A stretch of 64,000 nucleotides of DNA. Source: UBA10649 sp965227045 (lineage in GTDB: Bacteria; Actinomycetota; Actinomycetes; S36-B12). The position numbers and the translations under genes are program-made. Below, piece by piece: positions 41,709 through 51,375 of the stretch (position 1 is its first letter; every line of letters starts with the position of its first letter). The stretch is taken from NCBI GenBank assembly GCA_965227045.1, contig OZ245718.1, positions 1,426,001 to 1,490,000 of the forward strand. Reading direction: 5' to 3'. The notes beneath the pieces are model-generated. The model ran no database searches. It had not been told where the DNA came from and saw only the letters and a program-made list of their open reading frames with translations.

Positions 41709-42506
41709 ATGACCAGTCCCCTCGACGCCCTGCGCCCCGGCTGCCTGACCGGACGCGTCGCCCTCGTCACCGGCGGAGGGTCCGGCATCGGCCGCGCCAC
41801 CGCCCTCCACCTGGCCGATCTCGGTGCCGAGGTCGTCATCCTCGGCCGAACGGCAGAGAAGCTCGACGAGACCGCTGCCCTCGCCGCGGCGCGCGAGTCC
41901 ACGCTGCCGATGACGACCCTGCCCGTCGACCTTCGCGAGTTCGACCAGGTGGACACCGCACTCGACACGATCATCGAGCGACACGAGCGCATCGACCTGC
42001 TCGTGAACAACGCCGGGGGGCAGTTCGTCGCACCGGCTGAGACCGTCTCGCCGAATGGCTTTCGCTCCGTGACCAGGCTCAACCTGGAGGCACCCTGGTA
42101 CCTCACCACCCGCGTAGCCGCGCGCTCGATGATCCCGAACGGCTACGGCAAGGTCGTCAGTGTGACGATGACGCCATTGCGCGGCATCCCCTACATGGCT
42201 CACTCCTCCGCGGCACGCGCTGCCGTCGACAGCCTCACCCGCACGCTCGCCATCGAGTGGGCCGCGTACGGCATCCGCCTCGTCGCGGTGGCACCCGGCC
42301 TGGTGAGCACTGAAGCCTTCGGCAAGTACGGCCTGGACCTGGAGGCGGTGGCGAAGCAGATTCCGGCAGGGGTGATGCAGACACCCGAGGACGTCGCCGC
42401 GGTGATCGCTTTCTTCCTGTCGCCGGGAGGCGACTACGTCACCGGCACGACGATCGTGGCTGACGGCGGCTGGGATCTCGCCGGGCCGAGACTCGCGGGC
42501 GGCTAG
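41709..42506 (+). CDS. SDR family oxidoreductase, AtuB/AtuG-like position
   Basis: A 265-residue short-chain dehydrogenase. The NAD(P) motif TGGGSGIG, NNAGG and the C-terminal GDYVTGTTIVADGG are classical. The catalytic residues are partly unusual: the region PYMAHSSAARAAVDSLTR has no Tyr-x-x-x-Lys (a His/Ser replaces it), as in a set of atypical (enoyl-CoA-like) SDRs, so it may act on CoA thioesters. Divergent from the carboxylase operon and sharing its promoter region. Its last four bases overlap the vapC stop. Confidence 0.84.
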   Translation: MTSPLDALRPGCLTGRVALVTGGGSGIGRATALHLADLGAEVVILGRTAEKLDETAALAAARESTLPMTTLPVDLREFDQVDTALDTIIERHERIDLLVNNAGGQFVAPAETVSPNGFRSVTRLNLEAPWYLTTRVAARSMIPNGYGKVVSVTMTPLRGIPYMAHSSAARAAVDSLTRTLAIEWAAYGIRLVAVAPGLVSTEAFGKYGLDLEAVAKQIPAGVMQTPEDVAAVIAFFLSPGGDYVTGTTIVADGGWDLAGPRLAGG

Positions 42507-42928
42507 GTCGGCCGGATCACCTCGATGTCGGTGTGGACGAAGTCATCTCCCTTGCAAAGGATCGGACAGCCGTAGGCCTTGGCGAGGGCATAAGTGAAAC
42601 CGTCGCCATAGTTCAGACGCGCCGGAGCACCGCGATATCGCGTCACAGCGGATGCACCCAGAACAGCCAGGTCTTGGGTGACGGGCACCACGCGTATGTC
42701 GCAACTGCCGACCACCTGCCATGTAGCTGAGAACAGATCGTGCGAGTCAATCGGACGAGACAACCGCCCGCGACTCGACGCGACGAGCAAGTACTCCTGG
42801 ACAGTGCCCGCACTCATGAGTCGCTCGTCCGCTTCCGCGAGACGGTCGACGAACCACCGCGCTTCGGGCTCGCGGAGCAGCATGGAGATCACCGCCGAGG
42901 AATCCACGACCAAGGTGCGTTCGGTCAC
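42503..42928 (-). CDS. vapC: PIN-domain toxin of the VapC family
   Basis: A 141-residue PIN-domain ribonuclease. Acidic residues expected at the metal site are Asp9 (VVDSSA), Glu45 (VQEYLL), an Asp in YGDGFTYA near 108, and Asp126-127 in CKGDDF, the standard VapC layout. It is the toxin of a type II pair, with the antitoxin gene upstream and a four-base overlap (ATGA). Confidence 0.9.
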   Translation of the reverse strand: MTERTLVVDSSAVISMLLREPEARWFVDRLAEADERLMSAGTVQEYLLVASSRGRLSRPIDSHDLFSATWQVVGSCDIRVVPVTQDLAVLGASAVTRYRGAPARLNYGDGFTYALAKAYGCPILCKGDDFVHTDIEVIRPT

Positions 42929-43182
42929 TTCGGCAGGCCGTCCTGGTCGTACAGAAGGTCCTCATCGCTGACGACGTCGCGGCCGATCAGATCCGGATAC
43001 TTCGCCCAGAACGCTTCAAGGCTCCACATCATGTCGCTGGCGGACGAGAGCCCACCGACTCTCGTGCGCGAGAGCCGCTCGTCGAGGGCGCGGGTCACCG
43101 CCTCGGTTATCCCCTCGCCGGTGAGCTCGCGCAGTTCGCGCAGGAGCTCATCGGCATGGTCGCTCTTCACGCTGAATGGCAT
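42925..43182 (-). CDS. vapB: VapB-type antitoxin
   Basis: An 85-residue antitoxin of the Rv0623/PSK-like transcription factor group. The N-terminal ~45 residues (MPFSVKSDHADELLRELREL, ITEAVTRALDERL) are the DNA-binding part and the C-terminus should wrap the toxin. There is no Shine-Dalgarno before the ATG; TAGAAT ends five bases upstream, so the message is probably leaderless. Two TTCTAGAA palindromes overlap that promoter, indicating autoregulation. Confidence 0.86.
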   Translation of the reverse strand: MPFSVKSDHADELLRELRELTGEGITEAVTRALDERLSRTRVGGLSSASDMMWSLEAFWAKYPDLIGRDVVSDEDLLYDQDGLPK

Positions 43183-43185
43183 GCC

Positions 43186-43209
43186 AGATTCTAGAAAATT
43201 CTAGAATCT
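43186..43209. promoter_or_regulatory. Operator of vapBC: two TTCTAGAA palindromes
   Basis: TTCTAGAA at 43189-43196 and again at 43199-43206, centres 10 bp apart (one helical turn), lie within the larger inverted repeat AGATTCTAG/CTAGAATCT (43186-43194 with 43201-43209). The minus-strand -10 candidate TAGAAT (43193-43188) is inside it. A VapB dimer could bind each palindrome; this is inference from the position. Confidence 0.7.
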
Positions 43210-43212
43210 GGG

Positions 43213-43656
43213 TCAACCCTCAACGTCCGCGATCAGCCGGTGCCCCATCGCGACCGCGTGCTCAGTTCCCTCGACGACGTAACCGATCCGCTCGTAGAAG
43301 GCGACGGCGTCGACGTTGTCCCCGCGGACCGACAGGTTGACCTTCGGACACCCGCGCGCGAGGAGCAGCTTCTCCGCGTGGGCCACCAGCACGCGGCCGA
43401 GTCCGGTGCCCTGGAGTTCGGGCGCGACCGCGAGATAGTTGATGCTGCCGCGGTGCCCGTCGTAGCCGACCATGAGCGCTCCAATCAGCAGTCCGTCGCG
43501 CTCGGCGATGAGCAGACCCCACGGAGAGTCGGCCACCTTGCGCGCGATGTCCTTGTCGGGGTCATTCCACGGGCGAAGCAGCCCGCACTCGCGCCACAGG
43601 TTGATCACGCCGCTCGTGTCTCGAGCCTCGAACTGCCGGATCGCCACCTCGATCAT
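43213..43656 (-). CDS. ypeA: GNAT acetyltransferase, YpeA type
   Basis: A 147-residue GNAT protein closely resembling E. coli YpeA: LRPWNDPDKDI, GYDGHRGSINYL and RGCPKVNLSVR are the family segments; the acetyl-CoA loop is GTGLGRVL. Substrate not firmly established in the family. ATG at 43656 overlaps the stop of the upstream GNAT gene by four bases. Confidence 0.85.
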   Translation of the reverse strand: MIEVAIRQFEARDTSGVINLWRECGLLRPWNDPDKDIARKVADSPWGLLIAERDGLLIGALMVGYDGHRGSINYLAVAPELQGTGLGRVLVAHAEKLLLARGCPKVNLSVRGDNVDAVAFYERIGYVVEGTEHAVAMGHRLIADVEG

Positions 43657-44201
43657 GGGCGCGACCGGAAGTCGGCCGCTGCCAGCTCGTAGATCAGCTC
43701 GAGGCCGTCCTCGGGGTCGTCCTGCTCGCCAACGTGAACGAAGCCCGCTCCTTCGATGATCCGCAGCGAAGCGCTGTTGTCCGGGCTCACCGTGGCCCGC
43801 AGCACGCGCACGTCCGGATGTTCGGCAGCGAACTCCCACATCGTCATCGCGATCTCGGTGGCGAATCCCTGGCCGCGATACGCGGGCAGCACCGAGTAGC
43901 CGATCTCCACCATCCCGGCCTCGTCGGGGCGATCGTGGAAGTTGCCGATGCCGACAATCACCGGCTCCGGGTCCCGGAGCACCGCAAGTCGAATCAGCCA
44001 CGGATTCACCGACGGATCCGCCACCACCTGCGGAATTCGGAACAGCAGGGGCGACTGGCTCGGGTTGAGAACATCCTCCGGATCCTCGTAGCCGAGCGAG
44101 ATCGGAGTCGCCGTGCCATCGCGGCTCAACAGCTGCTCGACCGTCACGAGCACGAGGTCAAGGCGCGGGCCGGACAGGACCGGCGGTGGATCGACGCTCA
44201 T
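43653..44201 (-). CDS. GNAT family N-acetyltransferase (RimJ/RimL-like)
   Basis: A 182-residue acetyltransferase. The GNAT acceptor-side GYSVLPAYRGQGFATEI and the motif SASLRIIEGAGFVHVGEQ match RimJ/RimL-type members that act on N-terminal amines or small amines. It is coupled to ypeA (ATGA) and starts two bases after the VOC stop, so VOC-GNAT-ypeA form one operon. Confidence 0.85.
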   Translation of the reverse strand: MSVDPPPVLSGPRLDLVLVTVEQLLSRDGTATPISLGYEDPEDVLNPSQSPLLFRIPQVVADPSVNPWLIRLAVLRDPEPVIVGIGNFHDRPDEAGMVEIGYSVLPAYRGQGFATEIAMTMWEFAAEHPDVRVLRATVSPDNSASLRIIEGAGFVHVGEQDDPEDGLELIYELAAADFRSRP

Positions 44202-44203
44202 CG

Positions 44204-44569
44204 TCAGCTCAGCCCGCCAGGACGCCGTTGCGACAGCACGCAGAACTCATTTCCCTCCGGGTCGGCCAGAACAACCCAAGTCTGCTCGCCCTGACCGATA
44301 TCGGTCCTCGTGGCGCCGAGTGACTCCAAGCGCGCGACCTCGGCGCTTTGGTCGTCCGGCCGGAAATCCAGATGAAGGCGGTTCTTGCCGGGCTTGCCCC
44401 CGGGCACCCGAAGGAACAGGAGCCCTGGCGTCCGATCGGGTTCAGGTCGGATCTCGTACTCCTCCGGATCGCTCCCGACGATGACCCAGCCGAGGGCGCT
44501 AGCCCACCAGGTCGCGAGCGCCTCGGGATCCGCGGAGTCGACGACTACCTGCTCCCAGTCCAGGCTCAT
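44204..44569 (-). CDS. VOC (glyoxalase/bleomycin-resistance) superfamily protein
   Basis: A 121-residue VOC-fold protein. The usual metal-binding positions appear as a Glu/Gln near EQVVVDSADPEAL, His in NRLHLDFRP and Glu in DPEGNEFCVL. It may modify or bind a small molecule. ATG at 44569 lies after GGAG and excludes the non-homologous extension to 44713. First gene of the VOC-GNAT-ypeA unit. Confidence 0.85.
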   Translation of the reverse strand: MSLDWEQVVVDSADPEALATWWASALGWVIVGSDPEEYEIRPEPDRTPGLLFLRVPGGKPGKNRLHLDFRPDDQSAEVARLESLGATRTDIGQGEQTWVVLADPEGNEFCVLSQRRPGGLS

Positions 44570-44746
44570 GAGGGGGCTCCGCGACTGAATTTCACGCTTT
44601 CCATGACCAGCCTCCACCGAATGTGACCCTCGGGTTTGCCGTTTGCCCGGCACTAGGGAACACTCAATCACTAGGAACAGAGATATCAGCATCACAGTCC
44701 TGAGCAACCGCACAGAGTACGACCGGGTGCCTGATTCTTCTGACCG

Positions 44747-44769
44747 CGTGACGGCGACCGTTCGTCACG
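44747..44769 (+). promoter_or_regulatory. Hairpin in the cspA 5' leader
   Basis: A 7-bp perfect stem CGTGACG/CGTCACG (44747-44753 with 44763-44769) lies eight bases upstream of the Shine-Dalgarno GAAGGAG. Cold-shock mRNAs often have regulatory leaders; a thermosensing role here is speculative. Confidence 0.35.
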
Positions 44770-44792
44770 TTCTTTTGAAGGAGAATTTCATT

Positions 44793-44996
44793 ATGGCTCA
44801 AGGCACCGTCAAGTGGTTCAACGCGGAAAAGGGTTTCGGCTTCATCGAGCAGGCAGATGGCGGACCCGACGTGTTCGTCCACTACTCGGCGATCGATTCG
44901 AGCGGCTACCGCTCGCTCGATGAGAACCAGACCGTCGAGTTCGACATCACGCAGGGCCCGAAGGGTCCCCAGGCCGAGAAGGTCCGCGTCGTCTAA
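44793..44996 (+). CDS. cspA: Cold shock protein
   Basis: A 67-residue single cold-shock domain that binds single-stranded RNA/DNA. RNP1 is KGFGFI and RNP2 VFVHY, both intact. GAAGGAG lies nine bases before the ATG at 44793, excluding the longer frame from 44643. The leader has no other gene, and a strong hairpin terminator follows, so it is monocistronic. Confidence 0.96.
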   Translation: MAQGTVKWFNAEKGFGFIEQADGGPDVFVHYSAIDSSGYRSLDENQTVEFDITQGPKGPQAEKVRVV

Positions 44997-45014
44997 TTTC
45001 AGACTTCGCAACAT

Positions 45015-45048
45015 ACGAAGGGTCCCGCCTCACGGCGGGGCCCTTCGT
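45015..45048 (+). terminator. Terminator of cspA
   Basis: A 15-bp stem (45015-45029 with 45034-45048, one G-U pair) with a four-base loop, starting 18 bp after the cspA stop, followed by CGTCGTTT. The T-run is short, as is common at high GC. Confidence 0.8.
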
Positions 45049-45086
45049 CGTTTACGAGCCGTGCTGACATGACTACTGTCACGCGC

Positions 45087-45503
45087 ATGATCGCCGTCCG
45101 GGTTGCCACCGCCGATGACGTCTCCGCGGTCCTCGAGTTCTGGTCGCAGTCCGCAGTGGGCGGCGAGCGCGAGTCCGACACCGCCGGCGCTGTGACCTCC
45201 CTGATCGCCCGTGACCCTCACGCCCTCCTGCTCGCAGTTGATGGCGCCGAAATCGTCGGCAGTCTCATCGCCGGATGGGACGGCTGGCGCTGCCATCTGT
45301 ACCGCCTGGCCGTCACGCCGAGCCGGCGCAGGCAAGGAATCGCCCGGCTGCTCATCGACGCCGCCGAGGCGCGATTCCGCGAGCTGGGCGGAACTCGCGC
45401 CGACGCGATGGTGCTCAATGACAACGACCTCGGCACGCAGGCATGGGCCGGCGCCGGCTACATCCAGGAGGACGACAACTCGCGGTGGATCAAGGCCCTG
45501 TGA
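45087..45503 (+). CDS. GNAT family N-acetyltransferase
   Basis: A 138-residue acetyltransferase. The acetyl-CoA-binding loop RRRQGIARLLIDAAE and the LGTQAWAGAGYIQ segment are typical. Two starts exist: ATG at 45087 (MIAVRVATADD) matches family N-termini and has TACTGT seven bases upstream; ATG at 45069 would lie before that hexamer. Coupled to the TMEM175-like gene by a GTGA overlap. Confidence 0.82.
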   Translation: MIAVRVATADDVSAVLEFWSQSAVGGERESDTAGAVTSLIARDPHALLLAVDGAEIVGSLIAGWDGWRCHLYRLAVTPSRRRQGIARLLIDAAEARFRELGGTRADAMVLNDNDLGTQAWAGAGYIQEDDNSRWIKAL

Positions 45504-46171
45504 GCGACGACCACGCACGATCAGGGCGCACCAGGGCATCCATACGCACCGGTCGCCTCGAAGCGTTCAGCGATGGCGTATTCGCGATTGCGATCACGTT
45601 GCTGGTGCTTGAGCTCGCGGTGCCAGCCCTGGGCGAAGACGACCTACTCGGAGCCCTTCGCTCGCAGTGGCCGTCCTACCTCGCCTACTTCGTCAGTTTC
45701 GCCACGATCGGCTCAGTCTGGCTCGCACACACGGTGATGACCGAGCACGTCGAGCGCGCGAACCCGGTTTTCATGCGCCTGAACCTGCTGCTCCTTCTCG
45801 TTGTTTCCGTCGTTCCGTTTACGACCCGCCTTGTCGGCGAGTATGTCGGCGAGGATCAGCCTGAGCGCGTGGCGGTGACGATCTACGGCATCAACCTGAT
45901 ACTCACGGCAATCGTTCTGTCGCTGCTGTGGAGGTATGCGGCGCACGCCAATCTGGTTGAGTCGGGAATCGACGACGACGACTTCCGGATCCTCACTCGA
46001 CGAGTCACGCCAGGCATCGGCGCCTACGTCGTCCTGCTGGTCGTGGGCCAGTTCCGGCCCACTGCGGCAGTCGTGGGCTTTCTCGTCATTGCCTTGTTCC
46101 TCATGCTGCCCTTCGCCCGCCCGGAGCAGCGCGATCACTCGAGGGGCGACGCGCCCGGCTCCGACGGCTGA
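45500..46171 (+). CDS. TMEM175-like potassium channel (DUF1211)
   Basis: A 223-residue membrane protein with six predicted helices. The bacterial TMEM175 signature R-x-x-x-F-S-D is at RLEAFSD (about 19-25), with Phe23, Ser24 and Asp25 followed by a VFAIAITLLVLEL pore-helix-like stretch. Known relatives are K+ channels acting as tetramers. GTG at 45500 overlaps the acetyltransferase stop (GTGA). The 3' end overlaps the small minus-strand ORF at 46135-46260. Confidence 0.85.
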   Translation: MSDDHARSGRTRASIRTGRLEAFSDGVFAIAITLLVLELAVPALGEDDLLGALRSQWPSYLAYFVSFATIGSVWLAHTVMTEHVERANPVFMRLNLLLLLVVSVVPFTTRLVGEYVGEDQPERVAVTIYGINLILTAIVLSLLWRYAAHANLVESGIDDDDFRILTRRVTPGIGAYVVLLVVGQFRPTAAVVGFLVIALFLMLPFARPEQRDHSRGDAPGSDG

Positions 46172-46260
46172 GGCGACGGGCCCACGTCCGGCGGGCCGGG
46201 CGGTATTTCCGGTGACGGCCCCACGTCTGGGATGGCCTCATCTGGCACGTTCTCGGTCAT
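46135..46260 (-). CDS. Proline-rich 41-residue peptide
   Basis: A short frame with a good ribosome-binding site (AAGGAG five bases before the ATG) 13 bp downstream of the AI-2E-type gene. The product is 41 residues, about a third Pro, and contains DVGPSP twice. Its stop lies inside the end of the convergent TMEM175-like gene. Expression and function are unknown. Confidence 0.5.
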   Translation of the reverse strand: MTENVPDEAIPDVGPSPEIPPGPPDVGPSPQPSEPGASPLE

Positions 46261-46273
46261 GTGTGCTCCTTTG

Positions 46274-47406
46274 CTAGTCGGCGTGGCGTTCGACGAATGG
46301 ATGAACGTCGTATCTGTGGCCGTATGACTCGATGACCGCAATGACGATCGCGACAAGCGGGATTCCGATGATCGCCCCGATCGGCCCGAACAGGGCCGCG
46401 CCAATGAAGACCGCGGCCAGGGCGACTCCGGAGTTGATGTCCATCGTCTTCGTCGAGATGCGCGGCGTGAAGACGTAGTTCTCCACCTGCTGGTAGACCG
46501 TCGCGAAGAGGACGATCCAGAGCACGTCGAGGGGGTCGTCGAAAGCGACGAAGAGCGCCGGGAGCGCCACCCCGATGTACGTACCGATTGTCGGGATGAA
46601 CTGGCTGACGACACCCGCGAAGATGCCCATCGGCAGCCAGAACGGCACGTCGATCAAGTAGAAGAAGCCGACGTGGAAGGCAGCCGATAGTGCTGCCAAG
46701 GCAAGCTTCGAGAGCACGAAGCCCCCAGCCTTCTGCACCGAGATGTCCCACACCCGGATGAAGTTCACCTGGTGTGCGGGCCTGAGCCACGATGCGATGA
46801 ACCGCTTGATGCGCGGGGCATCAGCTGAGAAGTAGACCGCGAACACCAGGATCGTCACGAAGTCGAAGACCAGTCCGACGACGCTCAACGCGACACCGAG
46901 CAGTCCGCCGGCGAGACTGCCCGCGACTCCGGTGATCTGGTCCTGCGTGAGGTTGAGATTGCTCGTGAGCTTGTCCGGGTCGATGTTCGCGCCGAAGGTG
47001 CTGTTGATCCAGTCGACGACGTTCACGACGAGGTCGGGCAACGCCTGAACCAAGTCCGCGATCTGCGTGGCCAGGACTCCGCCGAACAGTGCGACGAACC
47101 CCGCGAAGACGACCAGCGCTACCAGGGCGACGATCCCCGTGGCCAGTCCGCGACGGACTCCGTGGTGCGACAACCAGCCGACTATCGGGTCGAAGGAGAT
47201 GGCGATGAGCCATGCGAGCAGGATGTTGAAGGCGAAGTGCGCGAGGAGCCCCCACGCCCACAGGAGCACGGACAGCGCAATCACCGCTACGAGCACCATG
47301 ATCAGGGTGTGGCGCAGTTCGCGTCGGTCCAGAGCTACCCGGACCAGCGGCGCGTCCGTCTCACCGTTCTCGACCTCGGGGTGGGCTGCCTGGTCAGGCT
47401 CCCCCG

Positions 47407-47410
<4 letters not shown>
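46274..47410 (-). CDS. AI-2E family transporter (PerM/YdiK-type)
   Basis: A 378-residue polytopic membrane protein of the DUF20 family, with about seven to eight helices and the central soluble domain (about 110-220). The C-terminal segment FPLGGIFAG-like MGIFAGVVSQFIPTIGTYIG is family-typical. Members include Na+/H+ antiporters and exporters; the AI-2 link is not general. ATG at 47410 overlaps the catalase TGA (ATGA), so it is translationally coupled to the large catalase. Confidence 0.88.
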
Positions 47411-49425
<2,015 letters not shown>

Positions 49426-49595
49426 GGTGATCCTTAGTTGGTTCGGTCGAAGCAGAAGTGGCCGCGTGATGAACGTGCCAATCAGCCCGAGGTCCGATCA
49501 CGTATGGCCGAGGTACCCATCCAGACCTCGCCCATAACGGGGCGCCCGCCAGTACGCTTCCGCGTGCGCAGACCCGGCTCGAGATTGGCGGCACC

Positions 49596-50759
49596 ATGGC
49601 TCCGTCGTACGGCGACTACCAGGTCGAGATCTACCTGAACGGCCTCGGCGGTGTCGTGCCGACGCTGCCGATGACCTTCAGCGAGCTCGAGGCGCGTGCC
49701 GCTCAAGCCCTGCCTCCCTCCGTGTGGTCCTATGTCGCCGGAGGCGCTGGCGACGAACTCACCCAGCGCGCCAACGTCGAGGCGTTCGCTCGCTGGGGGG
49801 TGATGCCGCGCATGCTGGTCGGCGCGACCGAGCGCGACCTCTCAGTCGAGCTGTGGGGCAAGCGCTGGCCGGTGCCAGTGTTCATGGCACCGATCGGCGT
49901 CATCGGCCTGTGCGCGCAGGATGGCCACGGCGACATCGCGACCGCGAAGGCCGCCGCCCGCACAGGCGTTCCCATGTGCGCATCGACGCTGTCGGTCGAT
50001 CCGCTCGAGGACGTCGCCGCGGAGTTCGGCGACACGCCTGGTCTCTTCCAGCTCTACACGCCGACAGATCGGGATCTCGCCGAGAGTCTGGTGCATCGGG
50101 CCGAGGCCGCGGGCTTCAGCGGCATCGTCGTCACGCTCGACACCTGGGTCACCGGCTGGCGCCCGCGCGACCTGGCGACCTCGAACTTCCCGCAGCTGCG
50201 CGGTCACTGCCTTGCGAACTACTACTCCGACCCCAACTTCGCCAGCAAGGTCGACGCCGACCTCGTCAGCAATCCGCGCGCCGGCGTCCTGAACTGGGTC
50301 GGCATCTTCGGCAAGTCGCTCGTCTGGGATGACCTCACCTGGCTGCGCTCGATCACCACACTTCCCCTGATACTCAAGGGAATCTGCCATCCGGACGACG
50401 TCAGGCGAGCCCGCGACTACGGGATGGACGGGATCTACTGCTCCAATCACGGCGGCAGGCAGGCCAACGGCGGCCTCGCTGCGCTCGACTGCCTGCCCGG
50501 GGTTGTCGAGGCCGCGGGAGACATGCCGGTGCTCTTCGACTCGGGGGTTCGATCGGGCGCGGACGTCATCAAGGCGCTCGCCCTCGGTGCCTCGGCAGTC
50601 GGCATCGGCCGCCCCTACGCGTACGGCCTCGCGCTCGGCGGCGTCGACGGCATCGTCCACGTCCTGCGGTCGATTCTCGCCGAGGCTGACCTGATCATGG
50701 CGATCGACGGCTACCCGGCGTTATCCGACCTCACGCCCGACGCCCTGCGCCGGACCTGA
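49596..50759 (+). CDS. FMN-dependent alpha-hydroxy-acid oxidase, lactate 2-monooxygenase-like
   Basis: A 387-residue flavoenzyme of the glycolate/lactate oxidase family. The active-site His is in YCSNHGGRQANGG, and the FMN-binding loop GRPYAYGLALGG is near the C-terminus. The N-terminal VEIYLNGLGGVVPTLP and the long loop before RPRDLATSN recall lactate 2-monooxygenase of Mycobacterium (lactate to acetate, CO2 and water). Oxidase and monooxygenase activity cannot be separated by sequence alone. The 3' end is followed by element E and the tmRNA terminator. Confidence 0.88.
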   Translation: MAPSYGDYQVEIYLNGLGGVVPTLPMTFSELEARAAQALPPSVWSYVAGGAGDELTQRANVEAFARWGVMPRMLVGATERDLSVELWGKRWPVPVFMAPIGVIGLCAQDGHGDIATAKAAARTGVPMCASTLSVDPLEDVAAEFGDTPGLFQLYTPTDRDLAESLVHRAEAAGFSGIVVTLDTWVTGWRPRDLATSNFPQLRGHCLANYYSDPNFASKVDADLVSNPRAGVLNWVGIFGKSLVWDDLTWLRSITTLPLILKGICHPDDVRRARDYGMDGIYCSNHGGRQANGGLAALDCLPGVVEAAGDMPVLFDSGVRSGADVIKALALGASAVGIGRPYAYGLALGGVDGIVHVLRSILAEADLIMAIDGYPALSDLTPDALRRT

Positions 50760-50784
50760 TCACGCATCACCAACAACCCCACCC

Positions 50785-50874
50785 CGAATTGAACCGCCTT
50801 CCGGGTCAAATCCGCAGAATGCGCGCCAAATCAGCCCCGGAACGCCGATTTGACCCGGAAGGCGGTTCAATTCG
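50785..50874. repeat. Long intergenic hairpin, element E (unrelated arms)
   Basis: A 28-bp perfect inverted repeat (50785-50812 with 50847-50874) around a 34-nt loop, between the convergent ends of the lactate-monooxygenase-like gene and tmRNA. Its stem begins CGAATTGAACCGCC and does not match the core of elements A-D. It overlaps the base of the adjacent terminator hairpin. Confidence 0.92.
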
Positions 50875-50908
50875 AAAGGCCCAGGGGCATACCGCCCCTG
50901 GGCCTTTC
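50874..50908 (-). terminator. Terminator between tmRNA and the lactate-monooxygenase-like gene
   Basis: A 15-bp perfect stem (50874-50888 with 50894-50908; GAAAGGCCCAGGGGC) with a five-base loop. In the tmRNA direction CCTTTCG follows, as expected for intrinsic termination. It could serve both convergent genes. Confidence 0.8.
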
Positions 50909-50918
50909 GTCGTGGTGG

Positions 50919-51289
50919 TGGTGGAGGTGCCGGGAATCGAACCCGGGTCCGTACAGGCTTCTTCCGTTCTTCTACGTGTGTAGCCGCGCTATCGCTACTC
51001 GGCCTCGGAACTTCGTGCGGCACTGTTCCGTAGCGGCCCAGTCACTGTTTGTCTTTCCGCCCGCTCCCGTGACCGGAGCGATTGGTGAGTCCCCTAGCGA
51101 CGTCAGACCCCAATTCGGGGACGCATTGGGCTGACGGCTGATCTATGTACTACGCCGCGAGGGCGTAGGACTCAGCAGACTGCGTGTTTTTGGCAGTTAT
51201 TGTTTTCCAAGGATTCTTAACGAGATCACCCTGGATTCTCGACACGCTTCTCCGGTCAAAGCATCTGAACGTCGAAACCTGTCACCCCC
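50919..51289 (-). ncRNA. ssrA: Transfer-messenger RNA
   Basis: A 371-nt tmRNA that frees stalled ribosomes with SmpB. The 5' end GGGGGUG pairs with CACCUCC before a templated ACCA 3' end; the T-arm GGGTTCGATTCCCGG is present. The tag reading frame (51194-51150) encodes AKNTQSAESYALAA and ends in TAG, with GCC as the resume codon. The ALAA tail is the ClpXP/ClpAP-recognised signature. smpB lies about 2.6 kb away on the same strand. Confidence 0.97.
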
Positions 51290-51375
51290 ATGTTCAGTTA
51301 TCAAGGTCGAGCCTGTGGTGCCCTTCGATGGTACGCCCGTGGCCCGACGTAGCCAACCTTGCCTAGAGTGCCGCT

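Noticed and set aside
42503..43182. vapBC as part of a larger defence island
   Set aside because: Neighbours are metabolic and acetyltransferase genes; no restriction, CBASS, retron or other defence genes were found.
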